In this document: piece by piece, positions 1 through 8,390 of the stretch
Layout: every line of letters starts with the position of its first letter
Numbering within the stretch: the first letter of the stretch is position 1
NCBI RefSeq assembly: GCF_025736875.1
Contig: NZ_CP107052.1
Span: 980,001-1,044,000 of the forward strand
DNA: 64,000 bases
Direction: 5' to 3'
Origin: Candidatus Kirkpatrickella diaphorinae
Lineage (GTDB): Bacteria > Pseudomonadota > Alphaproteobacteria > Acetobacterales > Acetobacteraceae
Translations under genes and position numbers: made by a program
Notes under the pieces: model-generated
Told to the model about the DNA's origin: nothing
Seen by the model: only the letters and a program-made list of their open reading frames with translations
Database searches by the model: none

Positions 1-1524
1 CATGCAGCGCCCGCCCGCGCCGCGACGATCCTGGCCGGTCTGGGCTTCGATGCGGCGGCTCAGCAACGTACGATCGACGCTTTTTCCGGCGGGTGGCAGA
101 TGCGTGTGGCGCTGGCCTGCGCCCTCTTCCTGGACCCGGATCTGCTTCTTCTGGATGAGCCCAGCAACCATCTGGATATCGAGGCCACAATGTGGCTGGA
201 GGGCTGGCTTAAATCCTTCCGGGGCGCGGCGATCATCGTCAGTCATGATCGGGAGTTGCTGGATCACGTCGTGGACGGGATCGCGCATCTGGAACATGGT
301 AAACTCACGCTCACACCGGGTGGTTACGCGCAATTTGTCCGCATCCGGATGGAGCAGACCCTCCAGCATAATCGTGAGGTGGCGCGGGTGGAGGCGCAGA
401 AGGCCCAGATGCAGGCTTTCGTTGACCGCTTCCGCGCCAAGGCGACCAAGGCGCGCCAGGCGCAATCGCGTCTCAAAGCGCTGGAGCGCCTTCCCGCCAT
501 GGAAGCCATTATCGAGCCCGGCGCGACTTCCTTCACCTTCCCTGATCCGGGCGTTCTCCCGCCGCCACTTCTGACCATGACAGGGGCCAGCACCGGTTAT
601 GAGGCGCGCACCGTTTTGCGTGACCTCTCCTTCCGGCTGGATGCAACTGATCGCATCGCGCTTCTGGGGCAGAATGGCCAGGGCAAATCCACGTTCATCA
701 AGCTGATTGCGGGCGTTCTGGCCCCGTTTGACGGCGCGTTTTTCCGCGCGCCCAAATTGCGGGTCGGTTATTACGCGCAACATCAAAGCGATGAGCTTGT
801 CGCTGAAGAAACCGCCGTGCAGCACCTGCTGCGCACCGCGCCGAAATTGACGCAGGAGCAGGCACGCGCCCAACTGGCCCGTTTCGGGCTGGACGCCCAT
901 CGCGCGGAGACCGAAGTGCGGAATTTGTCCGGTGGTGAGCGGGCGCGGCTTCTCCTCTCCCTCACCACGCATGACGCCCCGCATGTCCTCCTGCTGGATG
1001 AGCCGACAAACCATCTGGATATTGATGCGCGTGAGGCGCTTGTGCGCGCGCTGAATGGTTTTGAGGGCGCTGTTATCCTGATTTCCCACGATACATGGCT
1101 GGTAGAGGCGGTGACGGATCATTACTGGCTGGTTGAATCGGGGCATGTCACTCATTTCGATGGGACGCTGGATGATTACCGCGCCCGCCGCCAGACTGCA
1201 TCCGGAACAGGACAGGCAGGCAGCGCCGCGCAAATCTCCGGCCATCAGGACCGGAAAGAAAGCCGCAAAGACCGGGCCGCAACACGTCAGCAGCAGGCCC
1301 CTCTCCGGAAACGCCTGCAGGAAGTCGAAAAAACCCTCTCTCAATGTAGCAAAAAGGCGGAGGCCTATCGCCGGACAATGTCCGACCCGGCTTTTTATGA
1401 AAAAGGCACGTCGGAGGAGATCACGCGCGTGAATAAATCCGCGGCGGAAAATGACGCTGCGATTGCAAAACTTGAGGAGGAGTGGCTTTCCCTCAGCGAA
1501 AAAATCGAGCAGAACATTCTTTAG
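1..1524 (+). CDS. ABC-F family ATPase (YheS-like), 5' end outside window
   Basis: The reading frame is open from base 1, so the gene begins upstream. The visible part starts inside the first ATPase: an ABC signature (FSGGWQMRVALA) and Walker B (LLLLDEPSNHLD) are encoded before about base 185. A linker follows, then a complete second ATPase with Walker A (GQNGQGKSTF), signature (LSGGERARLLL) and Walker B (LLLDEPTNHLDID). The C-terminal region is charged and probably coiled coil. Two ATPases on one chain with no membrane segments define ABC-F proteins, which are soluble, ribosome-associated translation factors rather than transporters. The C-terminal extension fits the YheS or Uup branch. Choosing the subgroup needs the missing N-terminus. 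No terminator is visible before the next gene. Confidence 0.9.
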   Translation, partial: HAAPARAATILAGLGFDAAAQQRTIDAFSGGWQMRVALACALFLDPDLLLLDEPSNHLDIEATMWLEGWLKSFRGAAIIVSHDRELLDHVVDGIAHLEHGKLTLTPGGYAQFVRIRMEQTLQHNREVARVEAQKAQMQAFVDRFRAKATKARQAQSRLKALERLPAMEAIIEPGATSFTFPDPGVLPPPLLTMTGASTGYEARTVLRDLSFRLDATDRIALLGQNGQGKSTFIKLIAGVLAPFDGAFFRAPKLRVGYYAQHQSDELVAEETAVQHLLRTAPKLTQEQARAQLARFGLDAHRAETEVRNLSGGERARLLLSLTTHDAPHVLLLDEPTNHLDIDAREALVRALNGFEGAVILISHDTWLVEAVTDHYWLVESGHVTHFDGTLDDYRARRQTASGTGQAGSAAQISGHQDRKESRKDRAATRQQQAPLRKRLQEVEKTLSQCSKKAEAYRRTMSDPAFYEKGTSEEITRVNKSAAENDAAIAKLEEEWLSLSEKIEQNIL

Positions 1525-1679
1525 GAAGATGAGTCTAAGGGGCATTTCACGGTGAAGGCGCCCGAATGGGAGCGGATTTTGCATCCCGTAAAAGATCACC
1601 GCCACATCATATGCGGAACCTTCCCGGCGGGAAGTGCATTGGATTAACGACTTACGTTAAGATTGGACCTTCGCCCACC

Positions 1680-2828
1680 ATGTCCCAACTCAATGCTCCG
1701 GATTCCTCGACTGAGCTTTCCTTTATTTTCAGGCTTCTGCGCATCTCGCTGATCCTCACGATTTCCATCGTCATGATCTGGCTTCTGGGCGATGTCCTCG
1801 TCGTCATATTTGCCGCGACTTTGATGGCTGTTATTCTGCACGGCCTCGCAGCCTACCTTAAAAGGCGGATTGGTCTTCCCTACAAGTTGGCGGTCGCCCT
1901 CGTGGCCGTGCTGATCATCGCGGCCATCGCCTTCCTGTTTTATTCCAGCGGGCCGCAGATCAGTGATCAATTCGTCAAGCTGAAGCAGGCGCTGATCACG
2001 CAATATGGGGCGTTTCGCGGTCAGGTCAAATCATCAAGCTGGGGCCAGTTCGCGCTCGCACATCTCCCGCAAAGTCTTGGCGGGAGTGAAGCGGGGGGTG
2101 GCCCTTCCTTCGGCGCGGGACTGGCGAATTCCGTCACGGGTATTTTGACCAGCGCATTCGGCGTGCTGGGCACGATGGCGGTCATTCTGATCTCGGGACT
2201 TTATTTCGCCCTGACGCCGCATGTCTATGTGGACGGCCTGTTACGCCTCGTGCCACCGGCGCAACGCCCCGCCATCAGGGGTTTGATGGTCACAGCCGGG
2301 CACACACTCTGGTCATGGACGATCGGGCAGGCGCTGGACATGCTGGTGGTGGGGATTGCCTCCGGCGTGGGGCTTTACCTACTCGGCATACCGCTGGCCA
2401 CGGCGCTTGGTGTGGTGGCGGGACTGTGTAATTTCATTCCCTATATCGGGGCTATTCTTGGTGCGGTCCCCGCTGTGCTGATCGCGCTTTCCGTCGGCAC
2501 GCAATCCGGGCTTGAGGTGGTTGGGCTTTACTGCGTCATTCAGTTTCTTGAAGGCAATGTGCTGGCACCGTTGATTCAGCGCCATGCCGTGCATATGCCG
2601 CCTGCCATCGCGATATTGTCGCAGACTGTATTCGGCTCCATCCTCGGCGTGCCGGGACTGATTCTCGCCTCACCGGCAACCGCGGCGCTTCTCGCTGTGG
2701 GTGACCGGGCCACCGCCCCCCTGCCTGATGACATGCGCATGAAGCCAGGCAGCGAAAAGCCACCCATCGCTCAAGCCGATGCCGGTAAAGTCTCGACAAG
2801 AAAATCGCGCCATCGACGCGGGCGCTGA
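1680..2828 (+). CDS. AI-2E/PerM-family membrane protein
   Basis: A 382-residue polytopic membrane protein of the AI-2E transporter (PerM, YdgG/TqsA-like) family. A hydrophobic N-terminal pair of helices is followed by a soluble stretch and a C-terminal block of helices. The pattern around GLCNFIPYIGAILGAVPAV and FLEGNVLAPLIQ is the family hallmark. Members export small molecules or ions, and the true substrate here cannot be read from sequence. I start at the ATG at 1680 (MSQLNAPDSS). The frame is open further upstream to 1566, but that part is charged and unlike the family. The tail is basic (KSRHRRGR), which is common for a cytoplasmic end. It is transcribed in the same direction as the ABC-F gene with about 155 bases between them. 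Confidence 0.85.
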   Translation: MSQLNAPDSSTELSFIFRLLRISLILTISIVMIWLLGDVLVVIFAATLMAVILHGLAAYLKRRIGLPYKLAVALVAVLIIAAIAFLFYSSGPQISDQFVKLKQALITQYGAFRGQVKSSSWGQFALAHLPQSLGGSEAGGGPSFGAGLANSVTGILTSAFGVLGTMAVILISGLYFALTPHVYVDGLLRLVPPAQRPAIRGLMVTAGHTLWSWTIGQALDMLVVGIASGVGLYLLGIPLATALGVVAGLCNFIPYIGAILGAVPAVLIALSVGTQSGLEVVGLYCVIQFLEGNVLAPLIQRHAVHMPPAIAILSQTVFGSILGVPGLILASPATAALLAVGDRATAPLPDDMRMKPGSEKPPIAQADAGKVSTRKSRHRRGR

Positions 2829-2960
2829 CAGACGCTCACCAACGCGGAATCCGGCGGGCATGCCGCTTTTCAGCCGATGCGCAACATGCGTAAACGTCCT
2901 GACATTGGGTGTGATTGGCAGCTTCAGAGAAGCGTGACGGCTTATGGGCCGCGTTTCAGA

Positions 2961-3422
2961 TCAATGCGTGTTCGTCTGGCGATTATCAAACCGCGCGAGG
3001 ACTTCACGCAATGACGTCCATTGTTGATCGTCACAATAGCGAACGCGGAAAGATACTTTTGTCGAGAGTCGCACCGCGATCGTCCGCGCCCATTCAGACC
3101 CGGCATTTTCACCCCAGACCTTGATCAGGAAAGGCTCGCCTCTGACCGGCACCGCCTGCATGACGAGGTCACTGGCTGAAGGTGGCGGGCTGGTCATTGG
3201 CACCCAACCCCGACGGTTCTGCCTCAGCCAGTTATTGAGGCCGGTAATCTGATCCTGCGTCAAGTCCTGCTGCTTCTGATCCGGCCCCTCCTCAATCATC
3301 GCCGTCGCGATGATCGGGATATGAACGGGTTTGAGAACCGGGACGGCAAATGACCAGATAATTGCCGTCGTCGTCAGGACAAGCGCGAGGAAACAAATGA
3401 CAAGTATCGTTTCCTTACGCAT
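2961..3422 (-). CDS. Hypothetical membrane-anchored protein
   Basis: A 153-residue protein with one N-terminal hydrophobic segment (from MRKETILVICFLALVL) that probably anchors a periplasmic domain. I recognise no family. The ATG at 3422 shares its A with the TGA stop of the upstream aminotransferase gene (TGATG), which strongly suggests translational coupling and fixes the start. The frame stays open eight codons further upstream, but that would overlap the neighbour more. It is the last gene of a three-gene minus-strand unit with the sugar dehydratase and aminotransferase, so a role in the same surface-glycan process is possible. That is context only. Confidence 0.6.
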   Translation of the reverse strand: MRKETILVICFLALVLTTTAIIWSFAVPVLKPVHIPIIATAMIEEGPDQKQQDLTQDQITGLNNWLRQNRRGWVPMTSPPPSASDLVMQAVPVRGEPFLIKVWGENAGSEWARTIAVRLSTKVSFRVRYCDDQQWTSLREVLARFDNRQTNTH

Positions 3423-4576
3423 CAAGTCTTCCTCTCTTTTGACCACTCCAATGTCGTGTCGATGATATAGCGCACTTCATCATCGGTTAGTTCAGGATGG
3501 AGAGGCAAAGAGAGGATGATTTCGCCCAACTTCTCGGATACGGGCAGGGGGATTTCGTTATTATGGTAGCTTGCATAGGCAGGTTGCCGATGAAGCGGTT
3601 TGGGGTAGTAAACGACACTCGGGATGCCGTGCGCTTTCAGCCAGCTCTGGAGGGAATCCCGCAATGCCATGGTTGGCAGAAGGATGCTGTAAATCGCCCA
3701 CGCGCTCTGCGCACCGGCAACGCGTTGCGGTGTCTGGATGATTTCGGGCAGACCCGCATCATAAGCCCGTGCAATCGCCTCGCGCCGCGCCAGCTCCGCA
3801 TCGAAAGCATCGAGCTTGGCGAGCAGAACAGCCGCCTGAAGCGTGTCCAGCCGGGCATTGAGGCCGATACGCTGGACGTCATAACGATTCTGCCCCTCAC
3901 CATGGGAGCGCAGAGAGCGATATAACGACGCCAACCCTTCATCATCCGTCAGGATCGCGCCGCCATCCCCATAACCACCTAACGGCTTTGACGGGAAAAA
4001 TGAAAGCGTTGTGGCGCGCGCTTCACGCCCGAGTTTCCGCCCCTTATAGCTTCCGCCGAAAGCCTGCGCGCAATCATCGACAAGTGTCAGTTTATGTCGA
4101 TCGGCGATGATTTTCAGTTCATCCCACGGGGCAGGCTGGCCGAATAAATCAACGCCGATAATGGCCCGGGGCCGCCATTGCCCGTCCCGCAAAGTGGCGG
4201 CGATGCGCGCTTCAAGATGTGCTGGGTCAATCTGGAATGTCCGCGCATCAACATCCACAAAAACGGGCACAGCGCCGAGGAGAAGAACAATTTCCGCCGT
4301 TGCGGTGTAAGTAAAAGCCGGAAGGAAGACGGCATCACCCGGCCCGATGCCCTCACCCATCAGCACAGCGAGAAGCGCATCTGTCCCGGAGGAAACACCT
4401 ATGGCATGGCGGGCACCGGCATAAGCGGCGAGGCGTTCTTCCAGCTCTGTCACCTCAGGGCCGAGGACAAATTTGCAGTGCGCCATCACCGCGTCAACGC
4501 GTCGCGTCAGTGCCTCACCAAGTCGCGCTCTTTGACGGGGAAGGTCAAGGAAAGCAATCTCTCTGCGTTGTGTCAT
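3422..4576 (-). CDS. DegT/DnrJ/EryC1/StrS-family sugar aminotransferase
   Basis: A 384-residue PLP-dependent aminotransferase of the nucleotide-sugar family (AHBA/PglE/ArnB-like). Visible marks are the N-terminal IAFLDLPRQR, the FVLGPEVTELEERLA block, the cofactor-binding VDDCAQAFGG, and the Schiff-base lysine in SFFPSKPLGGYGDGG. Members transfer an amino group from glutamate to a 3- or 4-keto sugar nucleotide. It sits 45 bases downstream of a membrane-type 4,6-dehydratase gene, which would supply exactly such a 4-keto substrate. The likely product is therefore a UDP-4-amino-4,6-dideoxy sugar, but regiochemistry and substrate are inferred. Length is normal for the family. Confidence 0.9.
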   Translation of the reverse strand: MTQRREIAFLDLPRQRARLGEALTRRVDAVMAHCKFVLGPEVTELEERLAAYAGARHAIGVSSGTDALLAVLMGEGIGPGDAVFLPAFTYTATAEIVLLLGAVPVFVDVDARTFQIDPAHLEARIAATLRDGQWRPRAIIGVDLFGQPAPWDELKIIADRHKLTLVDDCAQAFGGSYKGRKLGREARATTLSFFPSKPLGGYGDGGAILTDDEGLASLYRSLRSHGEGQNRYDVQRIGLNARLDTLQAAVLLAKLDAFDAELARREAIARAYDAGLPEIIQTPQRVAGAQSAWAIYSILLPTMALRDSLQSWLKAHGIPSVVYYPKPLHRQPAYASYHNNEIPLPVSEKLGEIILSLPLHPELTDDEVRYIIDTTLEWSKERKT

Positions 4577-4621
4577 TGGTCAGGTCCTTGTGGGAGGGGT
4601 GTCGCAATGATGATGCTGATA

Positions 4622-6589
4622 TCATCTTGCGACCCAGGCGTCTCCACTCGGATTATGCACAAATTCCGGAACAAGCTTCTGTAGAAATGTCAGCGCCTCT
4701 TTATGCGCATTGTCGTGACAGAGCTGTTCCAGCCTGTCGAGAACAGCGCAGACATCCGCCAGGTCAGCAACACGCGGCGTCGCGATCAGCAATCCCGGCA
4801 TATCCGTGATGTGCGATGTTTCACCAATATGGAATAATTCTTCGTAAAGTTTTTCCCCCGGGCGTAACCCGGTATATTTGATGGCGATATCCCGATCCGG
4901 TTTCAAACCGGCCAGTTTGATCATCTGCCGCGCCAATTCCTGGATCTTTACGGGCTCACCCATATCGAGCACAAAAATCCCGCCTTTATCGAGACGGCGA
5001 TCCGTCTCATCGCGCCGCTTCCGGGCCGTCGTCCCGCGCACACTGGCCTGCAATACGAGGGACACAGCCTCGGAGATCGTCATGAAGAAGCGCGTCACGT
5101 CAGGATGGGTGACGGTCAGCGGGCCGCCCTGACGTAATTGCCGCGTGAAAAGCGGCACGACGGAACCTGTCGAACCGAGCACATTCCCGAAACGAACCGT
5201 AACGCAGCGGAAGGTGCTGGATTCCGGCGCGGCGCGGCGTGCGAGGTCGATAGCCTGGCAATAAATCTCCGCGCAGCGTTTTGTGGCGCCCATGACGCCG
5301 GTCGGGTTCACCGCCTTGTCGCTTGAAATCAGCACGAGCGCCTGCGTGCCATGCGCCTGCGCGGCGTCGACGACAATGCGCGTGCCGATCACATTGGTGA
5401 GGATGCCTTCACACGGATTATCCTCGACGATCGGCACATGTTTCAATGCCGCCGCGTGAAACACGACATCCGGCTGATATTGCTGGAAAATCGCCGTCAT
5501 ACGATAACGATCCCGGATATCACCGACGAGGACGCGACACGGCACATCCGCGAAGTGATCGCTCAGCTCAAGATTAATGCGCCACAGGGCGAACTCGTTA
5601 TTATCAACGAGCAGCAGGCAGGATGGCGCGAACCCGGCGACCTGCCGCACGAGTTCCCCCCCGATTGAGCCACCCGCCCCCGTCACCATCACGACGCGCC
5701 CCCGCATGAGGCGCTCCATGCCTTCAACATCAAGTGAGACGGGGGCGCGGTTGAGAAGGTCCTCAAGGGCGATGGGCCGAAGCTCAATCGTATCTGCCGG
5801 GGTTAGGCGCATCAGGGAAGGCGCGCGCTGAACCGGCACGCCATGCGCCTGCGCCGCGTCAAGCAGGTCGGAAACGAGGGCACCTCTCCAATCCGGGTCA
5901 GCGATAATAATATGCTCCGGCAGGCGGTCCTGGGCTGCAAGCCTGTCGAGCAAGGCGGGCACGTCATCCACGACACCAAGGATCGGCGTATCATGAAGGC
6001 GCCTGCCGATTTGATCCGCAGCGCGGGTAACAATGCCGATAATGTCATAACGCGCCGCCGGATGTCGGGAAACGGCACGGATAAAGAGGTCACAGCTTGT
6101 ATCCGTCCCGATCAGGAGCGCGCGGGATGACGCGCCCCGCCCGCGCTGCCGGAACCCATGCACCGCCCGCGCCATCAGGCGCCCGCCACCTAGCCCGACG
6201 AGAAGGACAAGCGCATAGATAATCGGGAATGTCACGGAAGGGAGGCGGTAACCCAGCATGATGACAGCGATGGAAAACAAAGCGGCCCCGCCCAGCGAGG
6301 CAATCGCAATATTCCGAAGATCCGTTATGCCGGAAAAGCGCCAATATTGTTGCGGCACGCGCAATGGCAGCCCGCTGAGCAATAAGGCCACCGCCCCGCC
6401 TGCGACGGCCCATAAAGGATGCAGAATGCCCGTCCGAGGGGCGGCAAGGTAAACGGCAATCGGCGCGGCAAGCCCGGAGATGAGCGCATCCAGAAGGACA
6501 TTGACGGCGATCCGCTGCGCTCGGAATCGACGCGCGTTCCCCTCAGAAACCGACCTTTTGGCTTGGTGATTTTGTTGCGCGTCTTCCAC
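4622..6589 (-). CDS. Membrane-type nucleotide-sugar 4,6-dehydratase (CapD/FlaA1/PglF-like)
   Basis: A 655-residue protein with an N-terminal block of hydrophobic helices (roughly residues 25-140), an intermediate CoA-binding-like Rossmann region, and a C-terminal extended SDR domain. The NAD-binding motif is VTGAGGSIGGELVRQ. The catalytic stretch SSDKAVNPTGVMGATKR has Met where classical SDRs have Tyr, as is normal for the FlaA1/PglF/WbpM group. Members convert UDP-GlcNAc to a 4-keto-6-deoxy sugar at the inner membrane face. The start codon is GTG at 6589. It heads a unit with the aminotransferase and a small membrane-anchored protein. A WecA/MraY-type transferase gene diverges 90 bases away, giving a coherent start of a lipid-linked amino-sugar pathway. 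Confidence 0.9.
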   Translation of the reverse strand: MEDAQQNHQAKRSVSEGNARRFRAQRIAVNVLLDALISGLAAPIAVYLAAPRTGILHPLWAVAGGAVALLLSGLPLRVPQQYWRFSGITDLRNIAIASLGGAALFSIAVIMLGYRLPSVTFPIIYALVLLVGLGGGRLMARAVHGFRQRGRGASSRALLIGTDTSCDLFIRAVSRHPAARYDIIGIVTRAADQIGRRLHDTPILGVVDDVPALLDRLAAQDRLPEHIIIADPDWRGALVSDLLDAAQAHGVPVQRAPSLMRLTPADTIELRPIALEDLLNRAPVSLDVEGMERLMRGRVVMVTGAGGSIGGELVRQVAGFAPSCLLLVDNNEFALWRINLELSDHFADVPCRVLVGDIRDRYRMTAIFQQYQPDVVFHAAALKHVPIVEDNPCEGILTNVIGTRIVVDAAQAHGTQALVLISSDKAVNPTGVMGATKRCAEIYCQAIDLARRAAPESSTFRCVTVRFGNVLGSTGSVVPLFTRQLRQGGPLTVTHPDVTRFFMTISEAVSLVLQASVRGTTARKRRDETDRRLDKGGIFVLDMGEPVKIQELARQMIKLAGLKPDRDIAIKYTGLRPGEKLYEELFHIGETSHITDMPGLLIATPRVADLADVCAVLDRLEQLCHDNAHKEALTFLQKLVPEFVHNPSGDAWVAR

Positions 6590-6679
6590 CCGGACTTTAT
6601 AGCCTTACCTTTGACGTCGTTGCCTGACGCCTGTCATCGGGCGACGCTCGCCTCCCTCGCTGAAGAAACGGGCAAAGCG

Positions 6680-7669
6680 ATGCACCCTTTTTTGATCCTG
6701 ACCCTTCTTGGTGTTACCGTCTGCACGGTGGTGACGCAATACATGATTCGCGTCGGCATCATGGATGTCCCGGGTGACCGAAGCGCTCATATCAGGCCCG
6801 TTCCGAAGGGGGGCGGTGTCGCCATGATGATGAGCCTGCTGGCAGGTGCGGTTTACTTACTGGTTTTTCACCCCTTTCCGGCCATGGACTTCCTGAAAAC
6901 AGGGATCGTGCTGCTTGCGGCGTTTGGCCTTGCCTGGTTCTCCTGGCGCGATGACGTGCATCAATATCCGGCCCGCACGAAGTTACACGCGCAGTTGATT
7001 GCAACCATTATCGTCACGATCTGCGCCCTGTGGGGACTTCCCTTGACGCTCCTGACGGGTCTGAAAATTATTTGCGGGGCGGGTTTCGTCATTTATGTGA
7101 CAAATGCGCTGAATTTCATGGATGGGATCAATGGCCTCGCCGTGGGGACAATCGCCTGCTGCGGCCTGATTTTGACGCCTTTGCTGCTCGTTTCTGCGCA
7201 GAATGCTGAAAGTGCCCTTTTCTTCTCACTCGGTATCGCGGCGCTGACATTCTTATATTTCAATTATCCCAAAGCGCGGATTTTTATGAGTGACGTCGGC
7301 AGTCAGCCTTGTGGCCTTCTGCTGGGCTGGGGTGCGCTTTTATTCATGCGCAACGGGACATGGTCGCTTCTCGTGCCGCTCATGCTCATGGGGATCCTGT
7401 TTGATGTCGCCTTCACCCTCATCCGGCGGGCCCTACGAGGTGAAAATCTGATGCAGGCCCATTGCGGCCATCTTTACCAGATTGCCAGCCGTGCCGGGAT
7501 GTCAAAGCCGCTAATCACCTTGCTGCACTGGGCCTTCATTTTCTGGGGCGGGTTTGTCGGGCTCACTTTCATCGGGTTCAAAGCCCAGCTCATCCTGACG
7601 CTGATCCCGCAATTCATCTGGGCGGGTTATGTGATTCGAAAAGCGCGAGAACAGCATTTAGCGTTGTGA
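6680..7669 (+). CDS. WecA/MraY-like undecaprenyl-phosphate glycosyl-phosphate transferase
   Basis: A 329-residue polytopic membrane protein of glycosyltransferase family 4 (polyprenyl-phosphate HexNAc-1-phosphate transferases). Early DVPGDRSAHIRPVPKGGG, the aspartate motif NALNFMDGINGLA and IFMSDVGSQPCG near the cytoplasmic catalytic face are all family signatures. It would load a sugar phosphate from a UDP-sugar onto undecaprenyl phosphate. The start at 6680 (MHPFLILTLL) begins directly with the first membrane helix. The frame stays open upstream to 6419, but that would run into the divergent dehydratase gene. Together with that dehydratase and the DegT-type aminotransferase it could initiate a surface polysaccharide or glycoprotein glycan. 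No other glycosyltransferase lies beside it in this window. Confidence 0.88.
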   Translation: MHPFLILTLLGVTVCTVVTQYMIRVGIMDVPGDRSAHIRPVPKGGGVAMMMSLLAGAVYLLVFHPFPAMDFLKTGIVLLAAFGLAWFSWRDDVHQYPARTKLHAQLIATIIVTICALWGLPLTLLTGLKIICGAGFVIYVTNALNFMDGINGLAVGTIACCGLILTPLLLVSAQNAESALFFSLGIAALTFLYFNYPKARIFMSDVGSQPCGLLLGWGALLFMRNGTWSLLVPLMLMGILFDVAFTLIRRALRGENLMQAHCGHLYQIASRAGMSKPLITLLHWAFIFWGGFVGLTFIGFKAQLILTLIPQFIWAGYVIRKAREQHLAL

Positions 7670-7695
7670 GGCTGGCATCAGCTTTCCCCATAGCG

Positions 7696-7727
7696 AAGGG
7701 CCGGGGCGTGCGCACGCCCCGGCCCTT
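7696..7727. terminator. 32-bp perfect palindrome between convergent genes
   Basis: Two complementary 16-base arms (AAGGGCCGGGGCGTGC and its reverse complement) with no spacer lie 26 bases after the transferase stop and 29 bases before the end of the convergent MarR gene. The position fits a bidirectional terminator or transcript-end hairpin. There is no clear T-run on either side, so it may not be a classical intrinsic terminator. Confidence 0.6.
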
Positions 7728-7756
7728 GCGCTTATCGAGAACACAAGGAACGCGTG

Positions 7757-8164
7757 TCAGCCTGTGGCGCGCTGTAGCGGAATAACGGACACACCATCCC
7801 GGGACCGCGTTTTTTTCCTACGTGCCTCGGGCTCGGAAACGTCATTCATGACAGCCCGCAATTCACGAAGATAGGCGGAACCTTTAAGAGTTCTCTGCAC
7901 AAGGACGGAGCGCCGGTCGAGCGGGTCCACCTTGCGGCGCGCCAGGTCAAGCTCAGCCAGCCGGTCAAGCGCGCGCGTGATGGCCGGTTTGGAGACATTC
8001 AATTCATGCGCGAGACCCCGCACCGTGTGCCCCCCTTCCCTAAGATAGCAGATCAGAAACACGCTGAGCTGGCGTGCAGACAGATCTGGTCCATCCTTAC
8101 GGACGAGCGTCACAAGCGTGTCCCTCAGGAGGTGCAGTTTATTGTCGTTAATCGGATGAGCCAA
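7757..8164 (-). CDS. MarR-family winged-helix regulator
   Basis: A 135-residue DNA-binding protein. The winged helix is readable as LSARQLSVFLICYL, then GHTVRGLAHELNVSKPAITR (recognition helix region) and the wing LARRKVDPLDRRSVLV, where D-x-R-D/S-x is typical of MarR proteins. The tail is basic. The first codon appears to be TTG at 8164, preceded by GGGGAG with good spacing, which is why I keep it. No ligand is predictable. The next gene upstream on the same strand is the M17 aminopeptidase, 226 bases away, so co-transcription is possible but not compelling. Confidence 0.85.
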   Translation of the reverse strand: MAHPINDNKLHLLRDTLVTLVRKDGPDLSARQLSVFLICYLREGGHTVRGLAHELNVSKPAITRALDRLAELDLARRKVDPLDRRSVLVQRTLKGSAYLRELRAVMNDVSEPEARRKKTRSRDGVSVIPLQRATG

Positions 8165-8390
8165 GTTCCACTCCCCTGCTCTCGGTTAAGGTGCGAAGCC
8201 CAGAACGGCCCACGCGCATCATGGAGACGCGGTGGCCATTAAAAGCATTTTCAGTAATGCCGCCCCTTTTCAGTCACGGCATCGTCAAGCGCTGGGGGAA
8301 GGCTTTCGAAGAGTCTATCCAAGCGCAACATCATAACTATATCGGAATGTTTCTGGCCCGAACAGGGTTGCGCGAGGCTGTCCGGCGCCT

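Noticed and set aside
4178..4684. 168-codon plus-strand frame antisense to the aminotransferase
   Set aside because: Shadow frame crossing the gap between two real minus-strand genes; no motif.
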